Shown here: positions 36,329 through 45,336 of the stretch, in pieces
Numbering within the stretch: position 1 is the first letter of the stretch
How the letters are laid out: every line of letters starts with the position of its first letter
From: Frigoribacterium sp. PhB160
GTDB taxonomy: Bacteria; Actinomycetota; Actinomycetes; Actinomycetales; Microbacteriaceae
Length of the DNA stretch: 64,000 nt
Direction: 5' to 3'
Assembly (NCBI RefSeq): GCF_003751785.1
Contig: NZ_RKIE01000001.1
Coordinates: 1,279,564-1,343,563, forward strand
Notes under the pieces: generated by a model
Told to the model about the DNA's origin: nothing
The model's input: the letters and a program-made list of their open reading frames with translations, nothing else
Databases searched by the model: none
Program-made: the position numbers and the translations under genes

Positions 36329-36598
36329 GTTCGCTACTTTCTGGGTTCTCTGTCTGGACGATTGTGTGCCCGACCGCTCGGCACCCGGGGGTGCGTCAGG
36401 TCGTCTCGGCACTGCGCCAGCCGACAGGACGACTCTCGTCGACCCGGACTGCCGCCGGTGCTGCCACCGGAGCGGCTCTTCGGCTGGGTTCGCGATCCGC
36501 CACTGCAGACGTCCCGCGCAAGCCAACAGGCAACGTTACCAGGCGAGGCTCCCATCCTCAACGATCCGAGCCTCCCCGGGGCGGCGTGTCGTGCGTAG

Positions 36599-36604
36599 TA
36601 CCGT
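36599..36604 (+). promoter_or_regulatory. Putative -10 (TACCGT) for a leaderless aminotransferase mRNA
   Basis: TACCGT, six bases, then ATG at 36611. The remaining divergent gap to rpsT (36329-36598) shows no gene. Confidence 0.5.
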
Positions 36605-36610
36605 GCCGTC

Positions 36611-37798
36611 ATGCCCTCGCTCGCCCCGCACATCGCCTCCGTGCCCGCCTCCGGCATCCGCCGCGTCTTCGAGATCGCGGCCCGGCTCGAGGACGTCGCC
36701 ATGCTCGTGATCGGCGAGCCCGACGTGCCGGTGCCCCACCACGTCGCCGAGGCCGCGCGCCAGGCCTGGTCGGACGACCTCACGAACTACACGCCCAACG
36801 GGGGCATCCCGGCCCTCCGCCAGGCGATCGTCGAGAAGCTGGCACGGGAGAACGACGTCCACGTCGACGTCGAGCGCGTCTGGGTGACGGTGGGCGCGAC
36901 GCAGGCCCTGCACCAGACGATGGGGCTCCTCCTCGGCGCCGGCGACGAGGTGCTCGTGCCCGACCCCGGCTACACGACCTTCTCCATGAACGCGCGCATG
37001 CTCGACGCGGTGCCCGTCACCTACACGCTGTCGCCGCGGCGGGCGTTCCGTCCCGACCTCGCCGAGCTCGAGCGCCTCGTCGGGCCGCGCACCCGGGCGA
37101 TCATCGTCAACTCGCCGTCGAACCCCCTCGGCACGGTCTGGCCGCGGGAGGTGCTGCAGGAGGTGCTCGACTTCGCCGCCCGCCACGACCTCTGGGTCAT
37201 CAGCGACGAGGTCTACGAGTACTTCACCTACGGCACCCCGCACGTGAGCATCGCCTCCCTCGACGTCGACGACCGCGTCTTCAGCGTCTTCTCGCTGAGC
37301 AAGACCTACGCCATGACGGGCGTCCGCGTCGGCTACCTCGTCACGCCCCCGGGCCTGTCCGACACGATGCGCACGGTGCAGGAGGCCGCGATCAGCTGCG
37401 TCGCCGAGCCCGACCAGCACGCCGCCCTCGCCGCGATCACGGGCGACCACGGGCCGGTGTCGGAGGCCCGCGAGCACTACCGCACGAACCTGCGGCTGGC
37501 CACGCGCCTCCTCGACGAGCGGGGCATCGGGTACCTCGACCCCGAGGGCGCCTTCTACCTCTGGATCGACGTCTCTCACGCCTCCCAGGGCGACGTCGCG
37601 GGCTGGGCCGAGGCGCTCCTCCTCGAGCACCGCGTCGCGGTCGCGCCGGGCAGCGCCTTCGGCCGCGCCGGCGAGGGCTGGATCCGCATCTGCCTCGCGG
37701 CGGCGCCCGAGGTGCTGACGCGGGGGCTGGGCGCGCTGCCCGCGCCGGGCGACGTGACCGCGCCGCCGCCCCGCGCCTCCGTCGTGTCGTCCGACTGA
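36611..37798 (+). CDS. PLP-dependent class I/II aminotransferase
   Basis: A 395-residue fold-type I enzyme of the aspartate/alanine aminotransferase group. Landmarks are LTNYTPNGGIPALRQAIVEK, VTVGATQALHQTMGLLLGAG, PSNPLGTVWP (Asn contacting PLP), DLWVISDEVYE (Asp), the PLP lysine K231 in SLSKTYAMTGVRVGYL and the C-terminal substrate Arg in GEGWIRICLA. It probably moves an amino group between glutamate/aspartate and a 2-oxo acid; substrate is not defined by sequence. It stands alone with its own leaderless-type promoter. Confidence 0.9.
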   Translation: MPSLAPHIASVPASGIRRVFEIAARLEDVAMLVIGEPDVPVPHHVAEAARQAWSDDLTNYTPNGGIPALRQAIVEKLARENDVHVDVERVWVTVGATQALHQTMGLLLGAGDEVLVPDPGYTTFSMNARMLDAVPVTYTLSPRRAFRPDLAELERLVGPRTRAIIVNSPSNPLGTVWPREVLQEVLDFAARHDLWVISDEVYEYFTYGTPHVSIASLDVDDRVFSVFSLSKTYAMTGVRVGYLVTPPGLSDTMRTVQEAAISCVAEPDQHAALAAITGDHGPVSEAREHYRTNLRLATRLLDERGIGYLDPEGAFYLWIDVSHASQGDVAGWAEALLLEHRVAVAPGSAFGRAGEGWIRICLAAAPEVLTRGLGALPAPGDVTAPPPRASVVSSD

Positions 37799-37851
37799 CC
37801 CCCCGGCAGATGCGGGGGGCAGCCCCCTTCAGGAGGCGCGGTGCCGGTTCC

Positions 37852-37857
37852 TAGGCT
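37852..37857 (+). promoter_or_regulatory. Putative -10 (TAGGCT) for a leaderless mRNA
   Basis: TAGGCT, six bases, then ATG at 37864. Upstream, GGGGGGCAGCCCCC (37815-37828) could be part of a weak terminator for the preceding aminotransferase. Confidence 0.5.
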
Positions 37858-37863
37858 CGGTCC

Positions 37864-38217
37864 ATGACCACTCACCAGACCTCCGCCACCGCTCCCGCCG
37901 ACCCGTACGCCGCCTCCGCGCCGTACGGAAGCCCGACCCCGTCGGCCGTCCCGGCCCGCGAGTCGAGCCCCCTCAGCCTGGCCAGCCTCGTCGTCGGGCT
38001 CGTCTCCGTCGCCGCCGGGTTCACCCTCGTCGTCCCGATCGTCGGGCTCGTCCTCGGCGTCATGGGGCGTCGACGCGAACCGGCCGGGCGCACCCTGTCG
38101 ACGGTCGGCATCGTCGCGAACGCCGTCATGCTCGTCGGCTCGGCCCTCGTGCTGCTCGCCGGGCTGGCGTTCGCGGTGCCGTTCGGCGTCGCGGGGCTGC
38201 TCGGGCACTGGAGCTGA
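37864..38217 (+). CDS. Small two-helix membrane protein (DUF4190-like)
   Basis: A 117-residue protein: a soluble Pro/Ser/Ala-rich N-terminus (residues 1-38), then two membrane helices ([20 protein letters not shown] and [18 protein letters not shown]) joined by the cytoplasmic loop [20 protein letters not shown]. This layout, with GL-V-G and GR-L-G-I-N/A motifs, resembles DUF4190 proteins, whose function is unknown. It stands alone between an aminotransferase and lepA. Confidence 0.75.
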   Translation: MTTHQTSATAPADPYAASAPYGSPTPSAVPARESSPLSLASLVVGLVSVAAGFTLVVPIVGLVLGVMGRRREPAGRTLSTVGIVANAVMLVGSALVLLAGLAFAVPFGVAGLLGHWS

Positions 38218-38240
38218 GGTCGGGGCGGGGGGCCGACGTC

Positions 38241-38268
38241 GGGCCGGGCGGCAGCGCCGACCCGGCCC
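38241..38268 (+). terminator. Hairpin between the DUF4190-like gene and lepA
   Basis: GGGCCGGG (38241-38248) pairs with CCCGGCCC (38261-38268), 12-nt loop. A GAGAAT hexamer at 38289-38294 downstream may be the lepA -10. Confidence 0.5.
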
Positions 38269-38329
38269 TGCCTCGGCCCCGGGCGTGGGAGAATGGCCGC
38301 ACCCCCGCCCGTCACCCCCAGAGGACCGT

Positions 38330-40180
38330 GTGAGCCCCCTAGCCTCCCGAGCACTCGAGCCCGCCGCCACCGCGCCCGAGCAGCTCCGCAATTTCTGCAT
38401 CATCGCGCACATCGACCACGGCAAGTCGACGCTCGCCGACCGCATGCTCGGCATCACGGGCGTCGTCGAGAGCCGGGCCATGCGGGCGCAGTACCTCGAC
38501 CGCATGGACATCGAGCGCGAGCGCGGCATCACGATCAAGAGCCAGGCGGTCCGCATGCCGTGGGAGCGCGACGGCAAGACCTTCGCGCTCAACATGATCG
38601 ACACCCCCGGGCACGTCGACTTCAGCTACGAGGTCTCCCGCTCGCTCGCCGCCTGCGAGGGCGCGATCCTGCTCGTCGACGCCGCGCAGGGCATCGAGGC
38701 GCAGACCCTCGCGAACCTCTACCTCGCCCTCGAGAACGACCTCGAGATCATCCCGGTGCTCAACAAGATCGACCTGCCGGCCGCCGACCCCGACAAGTAC
38801 GCGGCCGAGCTCGCGGGCCTGATCGGCGGCGACCCGGCCGACGTCCTCCGCGTCAGCGGCAAGACCGGCATGGGCGTCGAAGAGCTGCTCGACCGCGTCG
38901 TCGACCGCATCCCGTCGCCGGTGGGCGACGTCGGGGCGGCCCCGCGCGCGATGATCTTCGACTCGGTCTACGACAGCTACCGCGGCGTCGTCACGTACAT
39001 CCGCATGATCGACGGCACGCTGCACCCCCGCGAGAAGGTCCAGATGATGTCGACGAAGTCGACGCACGAGATCCTCGAGATCGGCGTCTCCTCGCCCGAG
39101 CCGGTGCCGAGCAAGGGCCTGTCGGTCGGCGAGGTGGGCTACCTCATCACCGGCGTGAAGGACGTCCGCCAGTCGAAGGTCGGCGACACCGTCACCACCG
39201 CGGCGAAGCCCGCGACCGAGGCCCTGCCGGGCTACACCGAGCCGCTGCCGATGGTCTACTCGGGCCTCTACCCGATCGACGGCAGCGACTACCCCGACCT
39301 CCGCGAGGCGCTCGACAAGCTCAAGCTCTCCGACGCGGCGCTCGTCTACGAGCCCGAGACGTCGGTCGCCCTGGGCTTCGGCTTCCGCTGCGGCTTCCTG
39401 GGGCTGCTGCACCTCGAGATCATCACCGAGCGCCTCGAGCGCGAGTTCGGCCTCGACCTCATCACGACGGCGCCGAGCGTCGTCTACGAGGTCACGACCG
39501 ACGACAAGAAGACCGTCACGGTCACCAACCCGAGCGAGTTCCCCGGCGGCAAGATCGCCAGCGTGAGCGAGCCCATGGTCAAGGCGGCGATCCTCGCCCC
39601 GAAGGACTACGTCGGCGTCATCATGGAGCTCTGCCAGCAGCGCCGCGGCAACCTCCTCGGCATGGACTACCTCGGCGAGGACCGCGTCGAGATCCGCTAC
39701 GCGATGCCGCTCGGAGAGATCGTCTTCGACTTCTTCGACAGCCTCAAGTCGAAGACCGCCGGCTACGCGAGCCTCGACTACGAGCCCGTCGGCGACCAGG
39801 AGGCCGACCTGGTCAAGGTCGACATCCTGCTCCAGGGCGAGCAGGTCGACGCGTTCAGCGCCATCGTGCACCGCGACAAGGCGTACGCGTACGGCGTGCT
39901 CATGACCGGGCGCCTCCGCGAGCTCATCCCGCGTCAGCAGTTCGAGGTGCCCATCCAGGCCGCCATCGGCGCCCGCATCATCGCCCGCGAGAGCATCCGC
40001 GCCATGCGCAAGGACGTCCTCGCCAAGTGCTACGGCGGCGACATCAGCCGCAAGCGCAAGCTGCTCGAGAAGCAGAAGGAGGGCAAGAAGCGCATGAAGA
40101 CCATCGGTCGCGTCGAGGTCCCCCAGGAGGCGTTCATCGCCGCGCTGTCGGGCGACGTCGAGAAGAAGGACAAGAAGTAG
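38330..40180 (+). CDS. lepA: Elongation factor 4 (LepA)
   Basis: A 616-residue translational GTPase that acts on stalled or back-translocation-prone ribosomes and in subunit maturation. The G1 motif is [16 protein letters not shown] near residue 24, G2/switch [14 protein letters not shown]3 [13 protein letters not shown]4 NKIDLP. Domains II, III and V follow ([20 protein letters not shown]), and the LepA-specific C-terminus contains [20 protein letters not shown] with KKRMKTIG. The GTG at 38330 has an AGAGGA site. DUF1990 and hemW follow at four and two bases, so they are probably cotranscribed. Confidence 0.97.
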   Translation: MSPLASRALEPAATAPEQLRNFCIIAHIDHGKSTLADRMLGITGVVESRAMRAQYLDRMDIERERGITIKSQAVRMPWERDGKTFALNMIDTPGHVDFSYEVSRSLAACEGAILLVDAAQGIEAQTLANLYLALENDLEIIPVLNKIDLPAADPDKYAAELAGLIGGDPADVLRVSGKTGMGVEELLDRVVDRIPSPVGDVGAAPRAMIFDSVYDSYRGVVTYIRMIDGTLHPREKVQMMSTKSTHEILEIGVSSPEPVPSKGLSVGEVGYLITGVKDVRQSKVGDTVTTAAKPATEALPGYTEPLPMVYSGLYPIDGSDYPDLREALDKLKLSDAALVYEPETSVALGFGFRCGFLGLLHLEIITERLEREFGLDLITTAPSVVYEVTTDDKKTVTVTNPSEFPGGKIASVSEPMVKAAILAPKDYVGVIMELCQQRRGNLLGMDYLGEDRVEIRYAMPLGEIVFDFFDSLKSKTAGYASLDYEPVGDQEADLVKVDILLQGEQVDAFSAIVHRDKAYAYGVLMTGRLRELIPRQQFEVPIQAAIGARIIARESIRAMRKDVLAKCYGGDISRKRKLLEKQKEGKKRMKTIGRVEVPQEAFIAALSGDVEKKDKK

Positions 40181-40184
40181 CCCC

Positions 40185-40973
40185 ATGCGCCGCTCCACGC
40201 ACCGAGAGACCCGCACCAGCTACGGCGAGGTCGGCGCCACCCAGGCCCCCGACCTGATGCAGTACCCGCCGGCCGGCTTCACGCCGGCCGAGTACCGCAC
40301 CCGGGTGGGGCACGGCGACGCGCGGTTCGAGGCGGCCTGGATCGCCACCATGACCTGGCAGATCCAGGAGCGCAGCGGCATCTCCGTCCGTGTCGACGAC
40401 GTGCCGCCCGCCGGCGAGAGCGACTACCGGCCGGTGACGTTCGACGAGTCGGGCGAGCCCGTCGACGCGGCGCACTGGGACGCCCGGCCCGACGAGTCGC
40501 GCTACGCGCCCGACGGGACGGCCTTCCTCACGGCCGGCACCACGGCGACCCTCACGATGGAGGCGTACGGCCGTCGCGTCGAGGCGCCGGTCCGCGTCGT
40601 CTACGTCATCGACGAGCCGAAGCGGAAGGGCTTCGCCTACGGCACGCTCGACGGCCACCCCGTCAGCGGCGAGGAGAGCTGGGTCGTCGACCAGACCGAG
40701 GACGGCTCGGTGTGGCTCACGATCCGCGTCTTCTCGAAGCCCAGCAGCGCCAAGTGGCGCCTGGTCGCGCCGATGATGAAGCGGATGCAGACCCAGTACA
40801 CGAAGCGCTACCTCCGGGCGCTGAGCCTCAACGAGACGCCCGGCGCCGACACGGCCGAGGAGGCCGGGGCGGACGAGGTCGACCTCGACGCCGCCGCGTC
40901 GGCGGCGGCCGACGACGAGGAGTCGCGGCGGCACGGACCGGACGAGGTCCGCGACGTGCGACCGGAGCACTGA
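40185..40973 (+). CDS. DUF1990-family protein
   Basis: A 262-residue soluble protein of the DUF1990 (UPF0548) family, function unknown. The conserved core is VRVVYVIDEPKRKGFAYGTL, then GHPVSGEESWVVDQ and VWLTIRVFSKPSSAKWRLVA, where the family has GYGTLPGHPxxGE and F-x-V-x-x-F-S-R-P. It starts four bases after lepA and ends two bases before hemW. The last 45 residues are acidic and poorly conserved in character. Confidence 0.85.
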   Translation: MRRSTHRETRTSYGEVGATQAPDLMQYPPAGFTPAEYRTRVGHGDARFEAAWIATMTWQIQERSGISVRVDDVPPAGESDYRPVTFDESGEPVDAAHWDARPDESRYAPDGTAFLTAGTTATLTMEAYGRRVEAPVRVVYVIDEPKRKGFAYGTLDGHPVSGEESWVVDQTEDGSVWLTIRVFSKPSSAKWRLVAPMMKRMQTQYTKRYLRALSLNETPGADTAEEAGADEVDLDAAASAAADDEESRRHGPDEVRDVRPEH

Positions 40974-40975
40974 CG

Positions 40976-42202
40976 GTGCCGGGAGCCCTCCCGATCGCCG
41001 ACCCGGCGCCCGCCGACGGCGCCCTGCCGACGTCCGTCGTCGAGGGCGTCGCCGGTCGCGACCTCGGCGTCTACCTGCACGTGCCGTTCTGCCGGGTGCG
41101 CTGCGGCTACTGCGACTTCAACACCTACACGGGCGACGAGCTCCGGGGTGCCCGCCGTGACGACTACGCGTCGCAGGCCGTGGCCGAGGTGGCCCTGGCC
41201 CAGGGCGTCCTCCGCGACGCGGGCCTGCCCGAGCGAGCCGTGTCGACCGTCTTCTTCGGCGGCGGCACCCCGACGATGCTGCCCGTCGGCGACCTGACGT
41301 CGATGCTGCACGCCGTCGTCGACGCCTGGGGCCTCGAGCCGGGCGCCGAGGTCACGACCGAGGCCAACCCCGACAGCGTCGACGCCGAGTACCTCCGGTC
41401 GCTCGCCGCCGCGGGCTTCACCCGCGTGAGCTTCGGCATGCAGTCGGCCGTGCCGAGCGTGCTCGCGACCCTCGAGCGGACGCACGACCCCGAGAGGATC
41501 CCGCTCGTCGTCGCCTGGGCGCGCGACGCGGGCCTCGACGTCAGCCTCGACCTCATCTACGGCACCCCGGGCGAGACCCTGGACGACTGGCGGCGCTCCC
41601 TCGACGTCGCGCTCGAGCAGGAGCCCGACCACCTCTCCGCCTACTCGCTGATCGTCGAGGACGGCACGAAGCTGGCCCGCCAGATCCGCCGCGGCGAGGT
41701 GGCACAGCCCGACGACGACACCGCGGCCGACATGTACGAGCTGGCCGACGAGCGCCTGGCCGACGCCGGCTACGACTGGTACGAGGTCAGCAACTGGTCG
41801 CGCGGCGTCGAGCACCGCTCCCGCCACAACCTCTCGTACTGGCGCGGCCACGACTGGTGGGGCGTCGGGCCGGGCGCCCACAGCCACGTCGGAGGCGTGC
41901 GGTGGTGGAACGTCAAGCACCCGGCCGCCTACGGCCAGCGGATCGTCGCGGGGGAGTCGCCCGGTGCCGGCCGCGAGACCCTCGACGCCGAGACCCGCCG
42001 CGTCGAGCGCGTGCTGCTCGCCGTCCGCACGCGGGAGGGCCTGCCGGTCGCCGACCTCGACCCCGAGGGCGCCCGCGAGGTGGCCGGGCTGATCGCGGAC
42101 GGCTGGATCGAGGGCCGCGACGCGATCGCCGGGTCGATCGTCCTGACGCGGACGGGCCGGCTGATGGCCGACGCCGTCGTCCGCCGACTGCTGCCTGCAT
42201 GA
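40976..42202 (+). CDS. hemW: HemW, haem chaperone / radical SAM protein
   Basis: A 408-residue radical SAM protein of the HemW family (formerly annotated as HemN-like coproporphyrinogen oxidase). The iron-sulfur motif is CRVRCGYC near residue 39 in YLHVPFCRVRCGYCDFNTYT; FFGGGTPTML and TTEANPDSV follow; the C-terminal domain includes NLSYWRGHDWWGVGPGAHSH. HemW binds haem and delivers it to membrane targets, which fits a cell with cytochrome bd. GTG at 40976 lies two bases after the DUF1990 stop. Confidence 0.93.
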   Translation: MPGALPIADPAPADGALPTSVVEGVAGRDLGVYLHVPFCRVRCGYCDFNTYTGDELRGARRDDYASQAVAEVALAQGVLRDAGLPERAVSTVFFGGGTPTMLPVGDLTSMLHAVVDAWGLEPGAEVTTEANPDSVDAEYLRSLAAAGFTRVSFGMQSAVPSVLATLERTHDPERIPLVVAWARDAGLDVSLDLIYGTPGETLDDWRRSLDVALEQEPDHLSAYSLIVEDGTKLARQIRRGEVAQPDDDTAADMYELADERLADAGYDWYEVSNWSRGVEHRSRHNLSYWRGHDWWGVGPGAHSHVGGVRWWNVKHPAAYGQRIVAGESPGAGRETLDAETRRVERVLLAVRTREGLPVADLDPEGAREVAGLIADGWIEGRDAIAGSIVLTRTGRLMADAVVRRLLPA

Positions 42203-42203
42203 C

Positions 42204-42238
42204 GCGAGGCGCGCCTCCTGGTCGGAGACGCGCCTCGC
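42204..42238. terminator. Bidirectional terminator after hemW
   Basis: GCGAGGCGCG (42204-42213) pairs with CGCGCCTCGC (42229-42238); three more pairs extend the stem after one mismatch. It separates hemW from the opposing DUF4870 gene. Confidence 0.75.
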
Positions 42239-42256
42239 GCGGTGGTGGACCGTCGG

Positions 42257-42799
42257 CTACTGCTTGATGAACTCGATCGTCAGCGGGTACTTGTAGTACT
42301 CGCCCTTGTTGGCTGCGACCGCGGCGAGGATCGAGAAGACGACGACCACGATGCCGACGGCGGCGCTGACGAGGTAGCCGACCAGGACGACCCAGAGGAT
42401 CGCCCCGATGACGCCGGCGATGCCCATCGTGATCTGGAAGTTCAGGGCCACGCGGGTGTGCTCGCGGATGAACGGGCCGCGGTCCTTGAGCACGAGGTAG
42501 CCGATCAGCGGCGCGAGGAAGCCGAACAGGATGCCGCCGAGGTGGATGAGGGTCGACCAGAGCTTCTCGTCCTCGGGGCGCATCGGCTGCACGGGCTGCT
42601 GGTAGCCGTAGCCCGGCTGGGGCTGCTGCGGCTGGCCGTGCTGGCCCTGCTGGGGCTGGCCGTACGCGGGCTGGCCCTGCTGGGGCTGGCCGTACGCGGG
42701 CTGGCCCTGCTGGGGCTGGCCGTAGGGGGGCTGCCCGGGCTGGCCCTGGCCGTCCTTGGCGTACGGGTCGTGCGGCTGCGAGGGAGGGGTGTCGGTCAT
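42257..42799 (-). CDS. DUF4870-family membrane protein with a Gln/Pro/Gly repeat domain
   Basis: A 180-residue protein. Residues 1-70 are a Pro/Gln/Gly/Tyr repeat region with three copies of a 10-residue unit (GQPAYGQPQQ type). The C-terminal 105 residues are the DUF4870 domain with three hydrophobic helices (LWSTLIHLGGILFGFLAPLI, FQITMGIAGVIGAILWVVLV, AVGIVVVVFSILAAVAANKG) and the family phrase LKDRGPFIREHTRVALNFQI. Function unknown. It has a possible TAGGCT -10 at 42912-42917 on the minus strand. Confidence 0.87.
   Translation of the reverse strand: MTDTPPSQPHDPYAKDGQGQPGQPPYGQPQQGQPAYGQPQQGQPAYGQPQQGQHGQPQQPQPGYGYQQPVQPMRPEDEKLWSTLIHLGGILFGFLAPLIGYLVLKDRGPFIREHTRVALNFQITMGIAGVIGAILWVVLVGYLVSAAVGIVVVVFSILAAVAANKGEYYKYPLTIEFIKQ
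42641..42730 (-). repeat. Three 30-bp tandem repeats inside the DUF4870 gene
   Basis: Units at 42641-42670, 42671-42700 and 42701-42730; the first two are identical and the third differs at two bases. They encode the 10-residue YGQPQQGQPA-type repeat in the N-terminal tail. Confidence 0.9.
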
Positions 42800-42967
42800 G
42801 TCGTGCTCACCATTCGTCGTCGGTCGGTCTCGGGGACGCCTGCCGCGCCTCCTCGTCGCCGGTCGCGTCCGGGGAGCGACCGGACCGCCTGGTCCGGCGA
42901 GCGTCGTGCCGAGCCTAGGGCAGCGGGGTGCGTCGCGAGTAGGCCGCGCGGCGGAGGTGACGTAGCA

Positions 42968-42994
42968 TTGGCAGTCTGGCACGGCGAGTGCCAG
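42968..42994 (+). promoter_or_regulatory. CIRCE element (HrcA operator)
   Basis: TTGGCAGTC-N9-GAGTGCCAG matches the CIRCE form TTAGCACTC-N9-GAGTGCTAA with two changes per arm. A TAGCAT -10 (42963-42968) overlaps its first base, so HrcA would repress its own operon. An alternative 7-bp pairing CTGGCAC/GTGCCAG lies inside it. Confidence 0.85.
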
Positions 42995-43057
42995 CAGGCC
43001 CGGGGAGACGCAGGCGGCGTCCGCCCCGCGGTGGTCCGTGCGAGGAGGAGGTGCGCC

Positions 43058-44080
43058 GTGGTCTCGGAACGAGGTCTCGAGGTGCTCCGCGTCATCGTGC
43101 ACGACTACGTGGCGTCGCGGGAGCCCGTGGGCTCCCGGTCGATCGTCGAGCGGCACCAGTTCGGCGTCTCGGCGGCGACGATCCGCAACGACATGGCCCT
43201 CCTCGAGGAGGAGGAGCTGATCACGGCGCCGCACACGTCGAGCGGCCGCGTGCCGACCGACAAGGGCTACCGGCTCTTCGTCAACCAGCTCGCCGACCTG
43301 CGACCGCTCACCGCCGCGCAGCGGCAGGCCATCGAGACCTTCCTCGGCGACTCGGCCGACCTCGACGAGGTGCTCACGCGCACCGTGCGACTGCTCAGCC
43401 AGCTGACGAACCAGGTGGCGCTCGTCCAGTACCCCTCCTTCTCGCGGGCCCGGGTGCGGCACGTCGAGCTCGTCAGCCTCGGCGACCGTCGCGTGATGAC
43501 GGTCCTCATCACCGATACCGGGCAGGTCGAGCAGCGCGTCGTCGACCTGCCGACGCCGGTCGACGAGGCGTTCCTCGGCGAGCTCCGCAGCTCGGTCAAC
43601 GGGCTCGTCGGCGGGGCCGCCCTGAGCGACGCCGCGGCGGCCCTCGCCGAGCTGCCCGCGCGCTTCCGGCCCGACCTCGCGCCGGTGGTCGGCCCCGTGG
43701 CGGCCAGCCTCGTCGAGCAGGTGGCGAGCGGGCGGCAGGAGCGTCTCGTCATGGCCGGCGCCGCGAACCTCGTCCGCACCGAGGACGACTTCAGCGGCAG
43801 CCTGTTCCCCGTCCTCGAGGCCATCGAGGAACAGGTCACGCTGCTCCGCCTCTTCGGCGAGATGCAGCTCGACGCCGTCGACGTCGCGGCGAGCATCGGA
43901 CGCGAGAACGCCTCCTTCGGCCTCTCGCAGACCTCCGTGCTCGCGAGCGGCTACACCTCGTCGGGCAGCGAGGTCGCCCGGCTCGGCGTGCTCGGCCCGA
44001 TGCGCATGGACTACTCGACGAACATGGCGGCCGTGCGGGCCGTGGCGAGGTACCTCTCGACCCTGCTCGCCGAGCGGTGA
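43058..44080 (+). CDS. hrcA: Heat-inducible transcription repressor HrcA
   Basis: A 340-residue repressor of heat-shock genes, exactly the common family length. The winged-helix at the N-terminus reads VSERGLEVLRVIVHDYVASR, EPVGSRSIVERHQFGVSAAT and IRNDMALLEEEELI; HTSSGRVPTDKGYRLFVNQL is the family signature. The C-terminal GAF-like part ends in LGPMRMDYSTNMAAVRAVAR. The GTG at 43058 has a strong GAGGAGGAGG site. A CIRCE operator lies upstream, so it is self-regulated, and dnaJ follows after 138 bases. Confidence 0.97.
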   Translation: MVSERGLEVLRVIVHDYVASREPVGSRSIVERHQFGVSAATIRNDMALLEEEELITAPHTSSGRVPTDKGYRLFVNQLADLRPLTAAQRQAIETFLGDSADLDEVLTRTVRLLSQLTNQVALVQYPSFSRARVRHVELVSLGDRRVMTVLITDTGQVEQRVVDLPTPVDEAFLGELRSSVNGLVGGAALSDAAAALAELPARFRPDLAPVVGPVAASLVEQVASGRQERLVMAGAANLVRTEDDFSGSLFPVLEAIEEQVTLLRLFGEMQLDAVDVAASIGRENASFGLSQTSVLASGYTSSGSEVARLGVLGPMRMDYSTNMAAVRAVARYLSTLLAER

Positions 44081-44218
44081 GCCCCGACCGGCTGCGCCCG
44101 CCCCCGGGCGCGCCCCGGCCCGGCGACGTCGCCGCGCCGCCCCCCTGACCAGACCGACACACGACAGCCCTGCGACCGACGCGGGGCACGGACACCACCA
44201 AGAGGCAGACGAGAACCA

Positions 44219-45334
44219 GTGGCTGATCATTACGACGTGCTCGGGGTCGACCGTCAGGCGACCCCCGACGAGATCAAGAAGGCGTACCGCAGGCTCGCGC
44301 GCGAGCTGCACCCCGACGTGAACCCCAGCCCGGAGGCGTCCGAGCGGTTCAAGGACGTCACGCACGCCTACGACGTGCTGAGCGACCCGCAGCAACGCGA
44401 GCGCTACGACCTCGGCCCGCAGGCCGGGTTCGGCGGCGGCGGGGGAGGCGCCGCGGGCTTCGGCGACATCTTCGACGCGTTCTTCGGCGGCGGGGGAGGC
44501 GGAGGGCAGCGCCAGGGCCCCCGGTCGCGTCGCGAGCGCGGCCAGGACGCGCTGCTGCGCCTCGAGATCGACCTCGACGACGTCGTGTTCGGCACGCAGC
44601 GCGACATCGAGGTCGACACGGCCGTCCTCTGCGAGACCTGCAACGGCTCGTGCTGCGCGCCCGGCACGTCGCCCCAGACCTGCGACATCTGCCACGGGTC
44701 GGGCCAGATCCAGCGCACCGTCCGCTCGCTGCTCGGCAACGTCATGACGTCGAGCCCGTGCGGCACCTGCCGCGGCTACGGCACGGTCATCCCGAACCCG
44801 TGCCCCACCTGCCAGGGCCAGGGCCGGGTCCGCGCCCGCCGCACCATCCCGATCGACATCCCCGCGGGCGTCGACACGGGCCTCCGCCTCCAGCTGCCCG
44901 GCCAGGGCGAGGTCGGCCAGGCCGGCGGCCCCAACGGCGACCTCTACCTCGAGGTGAAGGTGCGCCACCACGACGTCTACAGCCGCAACGGCGACGACCT
45001 CCTCGCGACGCTCGAGGTGCAGATGGCCGACGCCGTGCTCGGCACCGAGACGACCCTCGAGGGGCTCGACGGGTCGGTCGAGCTCGAGATCAAGCCCGGC
45101 ACCCAGAGCGCCGACGTCATCACGATCCGCGACCGCGGCGTCACGAAGCTCCGCGGCACGGGCCGGGGCGACCTCAAGATCGGCGTCCAGGTCGTCACGC
45201 CGACGAAGCTGAGCCACAAGGAGCGCGAGCTGATGGAGAAGTTCGCGGCCGGCCGCAAGGGCCAGGCGCCCGAGCTGTCGCAGTTCCAGCAGGGCCTCTT
45301 CGGCAAGCTGCGCGACCGGTTCCTCAACTTCTGA
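44219..45334 (+). CDS. dnaJ: Chaperone DnaJ (DnaJ2 type, hrcA-linked)
   Basis: A 371-residue co-chaperone of DnaK. The J-domain (residues 1-65) has YRRLARELHPDVNPSPEASE with the HPD motif; a Gly/Phe-rich linker follows (GFGGGGGGAAGFGDIFDAFF). The zinc region (about 140-205) has four Cys pairs, but the first repeat reads CETCNGSC rather than CxxCxGxG. The C-terminal substrate domains include IDIPAGVDTGLRLQLPGQGE. GTG at 44219 gives the expected start ADHYDVLGV. It belongs to the hrcA-dnaJ-rsmE run. Confidence 0.96.
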   Translation: MADHYDVLGVDRQATPDEIKKAYRRLARELHPDVNPSPEASERFKDVTHAYDVLSDPQQRERYDLGPQAGFGGGGGGAAGFGDIFDAFFGGGGGGGQRQGPRSRRERGQDALLRLEIDLDDVVFGTQRDIEVDTAVLCETCNGSCCAPGTSPQTCDICHGSGQIQRTVRSLLGNVMTSSPCGTCRGYGTVIPNPCPTCQGQGRVRARRTIPIDIPAGVDTGLRLQLPGQGEVGQAGGPNGDLYLEVKVRHHDVYSRNGDDLLATLEVQMADAVLGTETTLEGLDGSVELEIKPGTQSADVITIRDRGVTKLRGTGRGDLKIGVQVVTPTKLSHKERELMEKFAAGRKGQAPELSQFQQGLFGKLRDRFLNF

Positions 45335-45336
45335 TC

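Noticed and set aside
36381-36394. GCACCCGGGGGTGC palindrome in the rpsT leader as an S20 autoregulatory site
   Set aside because: It is short with almost no loop, and no similarity to a known S20 leader structure was visible.
42641-42730. Possible CRISPR-like repeat array
   Set aside because: The 30-bp units are adjacent without spacers and code for a Gln/Pro repeat inside a gene.
44081-44218. Second CIRCE element before dnaJ
   Set aside because: No TTAGCACTC-like arm pair was found in the 138-bp gap.
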